This document shows, piece after piece, positions 1-7,755 of a DNA stretch of 64,000 nt. The DNA comes from Treponema sp. (GTDB lineage Bacteria > Spirochaetota > Spirochaetia > Treponematales > Breznakiellaceae). The notes below the pieces were generated by a model that saw only the letters and a program-made list of their open reading frames with translations, had not been told where the DNA came from and did not search any database. A program made the position numbers and the translations under genes. The DNA is taken from assembly GCA_009782555.1 (NCBI GenBank), contig WRIV01000005.1, positions 1-64,000 on the forward strand, read 5' to 3'. Positions within the stretch are counted from its first letter, which is position 1. Every line of letters starts with the position of its first letter.

Positions 1-57
1 GGGGTGGGGGCGCGTGGGGGGGGGTGTGGGGGGGGGGGGGGGGGTGGGGGGGGGGGT
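1..57. other. G-rich low-complexity contig edge
   Basis: The first 57 bases are almost entirely G with scattered T and C, while the sequence from 58 onward is ordinary AT-rich coding sequence. No reading frame or motif can be supported here. The abrupt change next to a coding region that would otherwise continue suggests a sequencing or assembly artefact, such as a poly-G read end, rather than a real feature. Confidence 0.8.
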
Positions 58-651
58 GTAGTGCCGCGTATTCAACATCCATATAATACCCATATTTCTT
101 TTTATTGAGAAAATATTGATCAATTTCTTTCATGGATAAAGGAAATTCCATTTTATCATAATGAAATTTGTTTAATTTTGTTTCAAAGAGATATTGAAAC
201 AAAATCGCAGGATTATCTCTATTGGGTTCAAAACATGCAAAAATGCTGTTTTTTTCATTCGTTTTATTAGATAAGAAGATAATTCAGCTATTGATTCAGA
301 AGATAAATGATGTATAAAACAAAATGAAACTATTAAATCAAAATTCTCCAATGGTAAAGTCTCCAAAAAGCCGGGGGAAATGAAGCCTTGAATAAAATTT
401 ACATTATCCATATGTTGTTGCGCTATGTTAATTAGGTTAATAGAAGCGTCAATAGCCGTTATATTTACGTTTTTATTTGCCATAAATCGGGTAAATGCGC
501 CTGAACCGCATCCCAATTCTAATATTCTGACAGTTTCATGTTCATGGATATAAGAAAATATAATATCGACTATTTTCTTATAACTGTCATTAGTGTATGG
601 CAAATAGTCTTCTTTAAAAGACTCATAAATTGTATTTGGCATATTTTCCAT
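58..651 (-). pseudogene. class I SAM methyltransferase, frameshifted and cut by the contig edge
   Basis: The intact frame (172-651, 159 residues) carries the SAM-binding motif ILELGCGSG at residues 43-51 and a motif II-like acidic segment (TAIDAS), so it is a Rossmann-fold methyltransferase. The frame stops soon after an A7 run (T7 at 249-255 on the plus strand). In the neighbouring frame a natural continuation starts with FEPNRDNPA and stays open for about 55 codons up to the G-rich contig edge. One extra A in the run would join the two halves. The break is therefore a real frameshift, a phase-variable tract or a base-call error. The substrate is unknown; its place at the end of a glycan operon suggests sugar or glycan methylation. 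Confidence 0.8.
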
Positions 652-669
652 TTGATAATAAATACTAAT

Positions 670-1533
670 TTACAATAATAATTCTAAATATTCATGAAAG
701 CATTTTTTTTGCAATTTTTTTACATAAATGGATTGCTCCATGGATAAGTCATGTTGAAAAGTATCAATGGACAGGTTTTTTTCTATTGGCAGAAGATGTC
801 CGTTTTTTTGCAATATAGAGGCGATACTTTGAGCAAATTCAAAACGGCTTAACCTGCATTCACCGACTATATGCAAAATCGAAGGAACAGATAACGGAGA
901 GTCATTATAATCAGCGATAACATTCATTATAATCTCACTTAAAAAATTAATAGGAGTTGGGGTGAAAAAAACATTATCGAACAATTCAATATCTTCTCCT
1001 TCTTTAATAGCATTGGTCAGCCAAGTAAAGAAAGGCGAGCCATAACCCATGACTGCGGATGTTCTTACAATTCTAAAATCAATTTTTGAAGATTTTAAAA
1101 GACCTTCAGCTGCGGCTTTAGTACGCCCATAATTAGTTTTTGGATTAAGGCTAGAATCTACAGAATAATATCCTGTTGTTCCCTCAAATACATAATCTGA
1201 TGAAAAAAAAATAAATTTTATATCCAATCGATTTTTTTCGATTATTTCAATGATGGATTGAACCGGCTGAGTGTTTATCTGATACGCGAATTCATAACTC
1301 TCTTCACATTTTTTAACATCTTTGGAAGCGCTTAACAGTATTACTATTGAATCATCAAATTGTGACAATACGTCTTGCAGTATGTCATGCTTTGTTATAT
1401 CAAGATATAAATTAGCTGTTTCGGTTTTGTGATTAAAATAAGTTCCATTAATAATACAAGAAGCTTGTAAATCCTTGTATAAATAGGAACCGATGAAACC
1501 TTCAACGCCGATAATGTTTACTTTTGGTTTCAT
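670..1533 (-). CDS. RmlD-like NAD(P)-dependent nucleotide-sugar reductase/epimerase
   Basis: The 287-residue protein is an extended short-chain dehydrogenase. The N-terminal dinucleotide-binding motif is G9-xx-G12-xx-G15 (GVEGFIG). A serine-rich FFSSDYVFEG segment lies at 109-118, and the catalytic YxxxK is Y135-K139 (YGRTK). The SSDYVF segment and overall length resemble dTDP-4-dehydrorhamnose reductases, which reduce a 4-keto sugar in the cytoplasm. The start codon overlaps the stop of the upstream radical SAM gene in ATGA, so the two are probably translationally coupled. The exact sugar cannot be read from sequence, and a UDP-sugar 4-reductase or epimerase is also possible. Confidence 0.8.
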   Translation of the reverse strand: MKPKVNIIGVEGFIGSYLYKDLQASCIINGTYFNHKTETANLYLDITKHDILQDVLSQFDDSIVILLSASKDVKKCEESYEFAYQINTQPVQSIIEIIEKNRLDIKFIFFSSDYVFEGTTGYYSVDSSLNPKTNYGRTKAAAEGLLKSSKIDFRIVRTSAVMGYGSPFFTWLTNAIKEGEDIELFDNVFFTPTPINFLSEIIMNVIADYNDSPLSVPSILHIVGECRLSRFEFAQSIASILQKNGHLLPIEKNLSIDTFQHDLSMEQSIYVKKLQKKCFHEYLELLL

Positions 1534-2891
1534 TTAACTTCTTTAGTAACAGTTTCCTGACCGCCGTCATATTTGGAAAAATCATCCAATGTCTCGCCAT
1601 GACCTGATTTTATCAGGTCGTTATACATTTCCGTACCGGGGAATGGGGCGCATCGTGAAAGCTGATAACTTCGGCGCATGTCCGTTGTTGTAAATCCAAG
1701 ATCTTTCAGGATTTGCATATCCTCGGTATGAATTGCTTCATTTTGTCCGGGTATGTCACGCATCATGGTTAAATGAAGCATAAGCTCCGTATAATTTTTT
1801 GCCAGATATGTTAGTGTTTGCCGAAAATCAACTCGTTCTATTCCTTTTTTAATACTCTTAAGCACATCGAGATTAAAGGTTTCAATTCCAAAACGCATAC
1901 CTACACATCCTGAAGATACCATTTTGTCAAACAACCGACTGGAGGAACAGTCTAGCCGTCCCATCATAGTCCATGGGAGTCCTAAATCTTTTAAACCATC
2001 ACAAAGTTTTGATATTCTATCTTCACCTATATTGAAAGTATCATCGTCAAAAAAAATGCTTTTATACCCGAACTGTCGGACATTTTCTTTAATTTCTTCC
2101 AGAATCTTGCCCGGCTCCCTTAACGCAGTTACCCGATTGTACATGGTTTGAGGCCAAAGGCAAAAGGTACATTGGAATGGACAGCCTTTTGAAGCATAAA
2201 TCTGTAGCTGCGGTTCAGGTGTCGGCATGGTGGGATCATAATAATTATGCCCTCCATTATAATCCCGAAAAGGAAAGGGTATTGAATCTAAATCACGGAT
2301 AACTTCTGATTCATACACCCCAGTTGTTTGCGTTTGTGCCATTTTTAGAGAACTCGCGATATACTCTCCTTTAAGCCAGAATGTTACAAAGGGATACGCC
2401 TGCGACATTTGTTCGTAATTTGAAGTAATATGCGGCCCTGCAAGTGCAACCCTGGTAAAACGTGCGATTTCTTCTGCCATCCATAGATCGATATCAACAG
2501 TAGGAGTAGAGCATTCCAAAACAACAATATCCGCGTTTTCAGCTTTTACTTCGGCAATAAACTGTTTATAAGATACATTGTTCCGTGCTACATAATCAAT
2601 AATAGTAGCGTTAAAACCTTTTGACCGCAGTAAAGCAGCGCTGTATCCCATAAAAAATGGATATGGAGCTCCTTTTTTTAATGGAGTGCTCATGGTCCAG
2701 GGCCAGCGAGAACCGGCACGTACACCAAAACGGACATTTTTATTATGTTTAATAAAAAAACTACTAATTCGTCTTAAACCGCGATAAGGACTGCAAGCTA
2801 AAGCCATGCGTGGAATTATTAATCGCAAGTCATTTCTTGGAGAATCGTTTTTCCAACGAAAAACAGGTGGATTTGCAAAAACAATCTTCAT
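1530..2891 (-). CDS. B12-binding-type radical SAM protein
   Basis: The 453-residue protein has an N-terminal cobalamin-binding-like Rossmann region (about 75-185) followed by a radical SAM domain. The cluster motif CxxxCxxC is at C237, C241 and C244 (KGCPFQCTFC). This layout is that of the BchE/P-methyltransferase class, which methylate or rearrange unactivated carbons. The classical DxHxxG cobalamin motif is not evident, so B12 may be bound base-off or not at all. It lies between a sugar reductase (ATGA overlap) and a glycosyltransferase, which points to radical modification of a sugar or lipid carrier. The substrate is unknown. Confidence 0.8.
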   Translation of the reverse strand: MKIVFANPPVFRWKNDSPRNDLRLIIPRMALACSPYRGLRRISSFFIKHNKNVRFGVRAGSRWPWTMSTPLKKGAPYPFFMGYSAALLRSKGFNATIIDYVARNNVSYKQFIAEVKAENADIVVLECSTPTVDIDLWMAEEIARFTRVALAGPHITSNYEQMSQAYPFVTFWLKGEYIASSLKMAQTQTTGVYESEVIRDLDSIPFPFRDYNGGHNYYDPTMPTPEPQLQIYASKGCPFQCTFCLWPQTMYNRVTALREPGKILEEIKENVRQFGYKSIFFDDDTFNIGEDRISKLCDGLKDLGLPWTMMGRLDCSSSRLFDKMVSSGCVGMRFGIETFNLDVLKSIKKGIERVDFRQTLTYLAKNYTELMLHLTMMRDIPGQNEAIHTEDMQILKDLGFTTTDMRRSYQLSRCAPFPGTEMYNDLIKSGHGETLDDFSKYDGGQETVTKEVK

Positions 2892-2902
2892 TATTTATTT
2901 CC

Positions 2903-3880
2903 TCAAGATAAGTTCATCAGATAATCGTATAATTTATTAACCTGTGCTTCGATAGTTGCATGTTTAACAACATATTGATAGCCTCGTTCTGCAATATCTT
3001 GCATTTCGTTTTCATGCTTAAGATAATATTTGATTTTTTTTCTTAGATCTTTACCGCCGTCAGTAAATACAACGCAGCCAGCAAGTAGTTCTTCGGCAAG
3101 TGGTACTTTATCGGTAATCAGGAACCCTTTACAGGCAAGAACCTCAAAAGTTCGCAGTGTAATTACATCCATATCTACACAATCCTGAGCAGTACAATTC
3201 AAGTTTATTTTTGCGCTGCTGTATAACTTTGGCACGTCTTCCTGCGGAATTTTGCCTTTTGATATTTTACCAAGACGTTGTTGATAAGTTTCATGCCGTT
3301 TTTTTATTCCCAATAATATCTTAATGTATTGCTTCCATGTATAGCTGTATTTTGGCCAATTGCCATACAAGCCAAATTTGCAATGCATTGCCGGAATAAT
3401 AAAACGTTCAGTGCGTTCTTTGCCTTTTATATCATTTCCGATATAAGCGCAATCAAATATATATGCTGAATCCGGCTGGCGCGGATAAAATTCCTCTACA
3501 TCAACGCCAAAGGGCAGATAAATACCGTCTCCCCCTGATTCTTTATGCATATCAAATAATTTTTTGGAATAAAAAAGGAATCCGGAGTAACCAATCTTTG
3601 AAAATTGTTTTAATGCTGTATCGCCGCCAATAAGGTAAGCGTTTTGTAAATATAAGACATGTTTTTCTGCCCATTGGTTATTTGGCGGAGTATCATTTAA
3701 GTAGATCATAACATCAAGTTTAATTTTCGGCAGCCAATTAGGAGCGTAAAGATCAGCAGTAACGCCGGGAATCTTGCGGAGGTATTTTATCATGGAAAGA
3801 CCAAGTAATTCATCTCCAATAACGTTACCTTTTGAATTAAAAGAATCTTTATCCCATTTAATAAAAAATCCGATATTCAT
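2903..3880 (-). CDS. CgeB-like glycosyltransferase (GT-B, glycosyl transferase 1-type C-terminal domain)
   Basis: The 325-residue protein shows the C-terminal half of a GT-B enzyme. An acceptor-side segment (LPFGVDVEEFYP, about 123-134) is followed by a donor-binding region ending in RTFEVLACKGFLITD, the typical conserved Glu-containing element of CgeB/Glyco_trans_1_2 proteins. There is no signal peptide, so it should act at the cytoplasmic membrane face on a lipid-linked or nucleotide-sugar substrate. It sits 11 nt downstream of the cupin gene's neighbour set and is likely cotranscribed with the glycan genes. Donor and acceptor are not predictable. Confidence 0.75.
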   Translation of the reverse strand: MNIGFFIKWDKDSFNSKGNVIGDELLGLSMIKYLRKIPGVTADLYAPNWLPKIKLDVMIYLNDTPPNNQWAEKHVLYLQNAYLIGGDTALKQFSKIGYSGFLFYSKKLFDMHKESGGDGIYLPFGVDVEEFYPRQPDSAYIFDCAYIGNDIKGKERTERFIIPAMHCKFGLYGNWPKYSYTWKQYIKILLGIKKRHETYQQRLGKISKGKIPQEDVPKLYSSAKINLNCTAQDCVDMDVITLRTFEVLACKGFLITDKVPLAEELLAGCVVFTDGGKDLRKKIKYYLKHENEMQDIAERGYQYVVKHATIEAQVNKLYDYLMNLS

Positions 3881-3883
3881 TTA

Positions 3884-4249
3884 TTATTCCCTAAAAAAAT
3901 CTTTATCAATATCATTCATTTTTTTTGATAAGAGATTAAGCCACTTTGCATCTTTGACAACAGTAAATGTATGTAAAACAAACGGTTCTATGATAAAAAA
4001 ATCACCAGAATGGACAGTCTCTTCATGGATGTGATTATTAGAGTCATGAATGTTTCTGGTATTTATTTTTACTCTACCTTCCAGAATATAAAAGGCTTCT
4101 GTTGTATGTTTGTGATAGTGTCCTCCCCTGACAGTTCCTGCTATAGAAGAAATTAAATTCATTTCTTCCCATGTACCGGTATTAATGATGCCATTAATGC
4201 TGCCGCGATCATCGCTGTGACTAAAATAATTTGGGATTTTTTTAATCAT
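3884..4249 (-). CDS. sugar-modifying cupin (WxcM/WbjC C-terminal type)
   Basis: The 121-residue single-domain protein has a jelly-roll cupin motif RGGHYHKHTTEAFYILEGRV around residues 46-65, with the metal-type His and Glu residues, and a second histidine near 92 (FVLHTF). It resembles the small cupins of capsule and O-antigen loci that isomerise or epimerise 4-keto deoxy-sugars, or the cupin tail of WbjC-like reductases. It begins 1 nt after the wzt stop, consistent with one transcript. It may act with the RmlD-like reductase two genes downstream, but the reaction is inferred only from family and context. Confidence 0.7.
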   Translation of the reverse strand: MIKKIPNYFSHSDDRGSINGIINTGTWEEMNLISSIAGTVRGGHYHKHTTEAFYILEGRVKINTRNIHDSNNHIHEETVHSGDFFIIEPFVLHTFTVVKDAKWLNLLSKKMNDIDKDFFRE

Positions 4250-4250
4250 T

Positions 4251-5525
4251 TTAAGATGCCTGCCATTCTATATGAGGCGCAATTAGTGCAGACGAAAGAC
4301 CGTATGTGTGAAATATATTTTTTGATGCCACATTAATTAATATAGCAATATCATTTGCATAAGGATTTACAACCCACTTAACATTATGGATACTTGATCC
4401 AAGTGAAACAATATACTCTCGTATATAAAAAAGATTCTTTGGAATTTTGCAATAAATAGTATTTATTCCTTTAGAAAGTTTATAATTTTCAAAATAATCT
4501 AAAGGGCTAGTCGTAAACAATAGATCACCTTCAATAGTAGAAAAAATTAAATGAAATTCTAAATTTGGATTAATTTCGTTAACTTCAAAAGACAATTCGA
4601 TTCTGTAATTTTTGTCTGCTGAAACACTGGCTGATATTTTTGTACCATCTTCTTCCTGAAGTTCCATTTTTATTGGAGTAAAACAGGGATCACTAATTTC
4701 CCCATTATTTATCCATTTATTTGAGTTTGTATTAACTTCAAAATTATTTAAATAATCGGAAGTTAACTTTTCAATATTTTCCGATGTCTCTCTGACAAGT
4801 CCTTTTTCCAACACTATCCCTTTATTACAAAGATTCCTTACCGCCCCCATATTGTGGCTAACAAACAGCACCGTTCGTCCCTGCCCGGTACTCAAATCCT
4901 GCATCTTTCCCAGTGCCTTTTTCTGAAATTCCGCATCTCCTACAGCAAGCACTTCGTCAGCAATTAATATGTCGCTGTCCAGGTGGGCGGCTACGGCAAA
5001 AGCAAGGCGTACGAACATACCGCTGGAATAACGCTTAACCGGCGTGTCTATATGATGCTCAATGCCGCTGAATTCAATAATCTGGTTCAGTTTTTCTGTT
5101 ATACGGCGTTTTTTCATCCCCAGGATCGCTCCGTTCAGGTAGATGTTTTCCCTGCCGGTTAATTCGGTGTGGAATCCGGTGCCTACTTCCAAAAGGCTTG
5201 CGACTTTCCCTTTTATTTTTATCGTTCCCTCGGTTGGCACAGTAATGCGGGAAAGTATCTTTAGCAGGGTACTTTTGCCGGCGCCGTTCTTTCCGATTAT
5301 ACCTACACGATCCCCCTGTTGTACGCAAAAATTTAAATCTTTTAATGCCCAAAAATGATCTTTGTCGCCGGAATATTTGTTTTCCCCTATTTTAGAGTGC
5401 GGGTCTTCTTTGCCCCTTTTCAATGCTATCCATGTTTGAATGTCCCGAAATAACACGCCGTTATTTATTACTCCCAGGCGGTACATTTTGGAGAGGTGTT
5501 CAATTTGGATGGCAGTGTCAGACAC
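4251..5525 (-). CDS. wzt: glycan ABC exporter ATPase with C-terminal carbohydrate-binding domain (Wzt)
   Basis: The 424-residue protein has an ABC ATPase domain with Walker A GKNGAGKST (79-87), a Q-loop region, the signature SSGM near 166 and Walker B ILIADE near 190. A C-terminal beta-rich extension of about 170 residues follows. That extension matches the Wzt class, whose C-terminal domain reads the modified end of the glycan before export. The partner permease would be the wzm-like gene at 11918-12766, unusually 6 kb away. The start overlaps the stop of a DUF3791-like remnant by 8 nt. A diverged copy of the first ~62 codons lies at 7031-7234. Confidence 0.92.
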   Translation of the reverse strand: MSDTAIQIEHLSKMYRLGVINNGVLFRDIQTWIALKRGKEDPHSKIGENKYSGDKDHFWALKDLNFCVQQGDRVGIIGKNGAGKSTLLKILSRITVPTEGTIKIKGKVASLLEVGTGFHTELTGRENIYLNGAILGMKKRRITEKLNQIIEFSGIEHHIDTPVKRYSSGMFVRLAFAVAAHLDSDILIADEVLAVGDAEFQKKALGKMQDLSTGQGRTVLFVSHNMGAVRNLCNKGIVLEKGLVRETSENIEKLTSDYLNNFEVNTNSNKWINNGEISDPCFTPIKMELQEEDGTKISASVSADKNYRIELSFEVNEINPNLEFHLIFSTIEGDLLFTTSPLDYFENYKLSKGINTIYCKIPKNLFYIREYIVSLGSSIHNVKWVVNPYANDIAILINVASKNIFHTYGLSSALIAPHIEWQAS

Positions 5526-5560
5526 TGGTTAACATTTCTTCGGCAAGATATCTCTTATCT
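5340..5560 (-). repeat. duplicated wzt 5' region, copy 1 (functional gene)
   Basis: About 190-220 nt covering the first ~62 codons of wzt and the end of the upstream DUF3791-like frame recurs at 7050-7260 in the same orientation. I estimate about 80% identity by eye. The two copies flank the fucosyltransferase and a DUF6922-like gene. Confidence 0.85.
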
Positions 5561-5649
5561 AACAACGTATTTTCCAAATATGTATCGCTTCTAAGATAAT
5601 AACCGGTTTCCAAATTTTCTAGTTTTTGAATAATGTCATTTGTTAGCAT
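5518..5649 (-). pseudogene. remnant of a DUF3791-like small gene upstream of wzt
   Basis: A 43-codon frame starts at the ATG at 5647-5649 behind GAGGAA. Its last ten residues (YLAEEMLTSV) match the end of the DUF3791-like protein at 7227-7427 (YLAEEMLSNV), while the rest does not align well. It overlaps the wzt start by 8 nt exactly as the second copy overlaps its wzt fragment. It therefore looks like a shortened or recombined relative of that gene. A longer frame reaches 5712 but lacks a better start. Expression is uncertain. Confidence 0.55.
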
Positions 5650-5739
5650 AATTTCCTCAGTTTTACAGATACTAACATTGTTGTTTTTCCTGATACCCGG
5701 TTTTTTTATCAAAATATTTTATTTTAAGAACAGTATTCT

Positions 5740-5925
5740 TCATTGTTTTTTTATCATAAAATCCGAAAATTTCCTTTTCATCTTTTTCAGTTCCTTTTGA
5801 AAAATACGTTCTAATACTATTTTTTTGTCAACATTTGGATTAAGCATTGCTATATTGCAATCCCAAAATAAATATTGAGATAACCTCATTAAAAAGTTTT
5901 CATTTTCCATATTATCAATACCCAT
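5740..5925 (-). CDS. small DUF6922-like protein
   Basis: The 61-residue frame contains LSQYLFWDCNIAMLNPNVDKK followed by a VLERIF segment. It resembles the FWDV...IIERVL core of DUF6922 proteins, which often sit beside nucleotidyltransferase or toxin-antitoxin genes. The start is uncertain because neither the first ATG nor the internal one (MENENF) has a strong ribosome-binding site. It lies between the wzt gene and the fucosyltransferase within the duplicated block. Its function is unknown, and a role as an antitoxin or regulator is only a guess from the family's usual neighbours. Confidence 0.5.
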   Translation of the reverse strand: MGIDNMENENFLMRLSQYLFWDCNIAMLNPNVDKKIVLERIFQKELKKMKRKFSDFMIKKQ

Positions 5926-5988
5926 GAATTTAATTATTGCAACAGCAGATAAATAAATTTATAATCCTGTTATAAGAAATGCCAATAT

Positions 5989-6945
5989 TTAATGCGTGTC
6001 TATTCTTTTCCATTCAAGGGGGCATATTTCATCAGTATTAACATAATTAAATCCATTCCATTTCTCAGGGCATATTACTATTTTATTTGGATTCTGATTC
6101 AACCATGCACCCCACCAGCTAAAAGTGCTGTTTGGAATTATATTATGTTTGCAATTAGTCATCAAAAATAAATCAAAATAATCTGAATTATCAAATCTGT
6201 TATTATCAACTATTATGTATTTTTCCAAAAATGTAAAATTTATTTTTATCCATTCAATATCATCGCTAAAAATAAAATAAACTGGATTTTTAATTAATTT
6301 TGAAATATAACTTGCCGCATTTTTATAATATTTTAATGAACATATATCGAATTCTTTAATCCCAATATAATCTCCTCGTCTAACATGAATCGAAACAGAA
6401 TTGCTTTCGATAATTTTAGAATAATATTCTTTAACTGTTTCCGGTATTTCTTGTTTGAATGCAAAATCATCCAGTAAGGCATCCCGTATATTTTTCAAAT
6501 AATAGTGTTCTTGAAAACGTCCAACCATGTAAGCTCGGGTATTTTTGCCAAGCATTTTTCGATAAAAATCCTTGCCTTTTCCTGACTTATCCCATTCAAT
6601 AAAATAATTCTGTTTTCTGCGTTCCAATCGTAATTTTATAATTAACTTGTAAAAAAATACTTTAAAAAGTGTATATATTTTTTCTGTTTTAATTATAACA
6701 AAAAATGGTTTTGAATAGAGCTCATTTGCCTTGGGAATAAATTCTAAAATATCATCTTTATTGGCATATTTAATATTTTCCAATCGAAAATAATCAAGAC
6801 GATAACTTTCGTGTTTTTGATGTTGGTTTCGGCTTACTGGCGATTTTTTATCAAGATAAACATTGAAGCCCTGTTTAGTTAAATATTTATAAAATGCATA
6901 ATGAAACATTTGATTGCCCAAGCCGCTAAAAAGCGCTATAATCAA
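5989..6945 (-). CDS. alpha-1,2-fucosyltransferase (GT11), probably phase-variable
   Basis: The frame encodes 318 residues with GT11 hallmarks. These are an N-terminal SGLGNQMFHYAFYKYL, the donor-binding HVRRGDYIG and a C-terminal NSTFSWWGAWLNQNP. Such enzymes transfer fucose from GDP-fucose to galactose on surface glycans. The frame can start at a TTG (6943-6945) with a poor ribosome site. A better start is the ATG at 6981-6983, preceded by AAAGAG with 7-nt spacing. Between them lies a run of eight C on the coding strand. With eight C the ATG frame ends after 13 codons; with nine (or six) it runs in frame into the enzyme. In this sequence the upstream-start form is therefore OFF. Confidence 0.9.
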   Translation of the reverse strand: MIIALFSGLGNQMFHYAFYKYLTKQGFNVYLDKKSPVSRNQHQKHESYRLDYFRLENIKYANKDDILEFIPKANELYSKPFFVIIKTEKIYTLFKVFFYKLIIKLRLERRKQNYFIEWDKSGKGKDFYRKMLGKNTRAYMVGRFQEHYYLKNIRDALLDDFAFKQEIPETVKEYYSKIIESNSVSIHVRRGDYIGIKEFDICSLKYYKNAASYISKLIKNPVYFIFSDDIEWIKINFTFLEKYIIVDNNRFDNSDYFDLFLMTNCKHNIIPNSTFSWWGAWLNQNPNKIVICPEKWNGFNYVNTDEICPLEWKRIDTH

Positions 6946-6965
6946 TTTTCCGCCGGTTTCTGACT

Positions 6966-6973
6966 GGGGGGGG
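6966..6973. repeat. C8/G8 homopolymer tract at the 5' end of the fucosyltransferase
   Basis: Eight G on the plus strand (C on the coding strand) lie 8 nt inside the frame that opens at the ATG at 6981-6983. Adding one C joins that start to the enzyme frame and gives MRTAPPQSETGGK ahead of LIIALF. This is the geometry of slipped-strand contingency loci. Confidence 0.8.
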
Positions 6974-7030
6974 CAGTTCTCATGTTATTACTCTTTATTT
7001 TTCGCATAACATTTCAAATGCTTTTCATTT

Positions 7031-7234
7031 TTATAAAATTTTATAATCTTTTAATGCCCAAAAATGATCTTTGTCGCCGGAATATTTGTTTTCCCCTATT
7101 TTTGAATGGGGATCTTCTTTTCCCCGTTTCAGGGCTATCCATGTTTGTATATCCCTGAATAATGTTCCGTTGTTAATCACTCCCAGGCGGTACATTTTTG
7201 AAAGATGTTCAACTTTAATGGCTGTACTAGACAT
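7031..7234 (-). pseudogene. truncated second copy of the wzt 5' end
   Basis: This frame starts at an ATG (7232-7234) with MSSTAIKVEHLSKMYRLG and follows wzt closely for about 62 residues, up to FWALKD. It then diverges into YKIL and stops. The break falls before the Walker A motif, so no ATPase can be made. It overlaps the preceding DUF3791-like gene by 8 nt, as the intact wzt does. It is best explained as the residue of a recombination or insertion that brought in the fucosyltransferase segment. Confidence 0.85.
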
Positions 7235-7260
7235 TTGATAACATTTCTTCTGCAAGATAC
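7050..7260 (-). repeat. duplicated wzt 5' region, copy 2 (fragment)
   Basis: This is the second, diverged copy of the wzt/DUF3791 junction, in direct orientation with 5340-5560. Recombination between the copies would delete or swap the segment holding the fucosyltransferase. Confidence 0.85.
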
Positions 7261-7427
7261 CCATCGCTGCGGCAATGCATATATGAAATGCCATTGCGCA
7301 TTTCCTTGTAAATTTCTGAATTATAAAAAACTTCCATTGCTTCTCTAAGAGATATATTTTTCAGATTAGCGTAGGCAGAAATTACCCTTGCATATTTTCG
7401 CTGGAGCAGCATTTTATTGGCTGTCAT
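7227..7427 (-). CDS. DUF3791-like small protein
   Basis: A 66-residue frame starts at the ATG at 7425-7427, chosen because GAGAGG lies 7 nt upstream; an earlier in-frame ATG at 7445 lacks this. The residues ISLREAMEVFYNSEIYKEM and the ending SDGYLAEEML are typical of DUF3791, a family of small proteins often found beside toxin-like or mobile genes. It overlaps the wzt fragment by 8 nt. The function is unknown. A truncated relative precedes the intact wzt. Confidence 0.65.
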   Translation of the reverse strand: MTANKMLLQRKYARVISAYANLKNISLREAMEVFYNSEIYKEMRNGISYMHCRSDGYLAEEMLSNV

Positions 7428-7557
7428 TACGGTGCCTCTCTGCAAATATAGCTTAAAGGGGTAACATAGAAACCGCGTCCGAAATCGGTATTATTTTCGG
7501 CCAAGAAAAAACGGGTGCTTTTTTTCCGGTTTTTCCAAAGTATTTTTAAAACTATCC

Positions 7558-7749
7558 TTATAAACCAATTTTATAACAATTCTCAAATGAATATAAAAGC
7601 CTTTTTAGGCTTAGATTTCCGGGAACCGAAAAGCCAAACTTTTGCATTGGATCAACGTTTACTGCGGCTTCTATGATAGCATTTTTTTCTGCTCTGTTAT
7701 GCCCATAGTTTTTTCTTAAGTTAATATTACATAATAATCTTGCGGACAT
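7558..7749 (-). CDS. hypothetical small protein
   Basis: A 63-codon frame opens 6 nt after the stop of the membrane-anchored protein gene. I do not recognise it, and it has no membrane segment or clear motif. Its position makes cotranscription possible, but it could be a fortuitous frame or the tail of a degraded gene. The 130 nt between its stop and the DUF3791-like gene hold nothing I can name. Confidence 0.3.
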   Translation of the reverse strand: MSARLLCNINLRKNYGHNRAEKNAIIEAAVNVDPMQKFGFSVPGNLSLKRLLYSFENCYKIGL

Positions 7750-7755
7750 GGCCGT

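Noticed and set aside
1-57. A G-quadruplex or telomere-like end
   Set aside because: The composition is near homopolymeric without regular repeat spacing and abuts an interrupted gene, so artefact is the simpler explanation.
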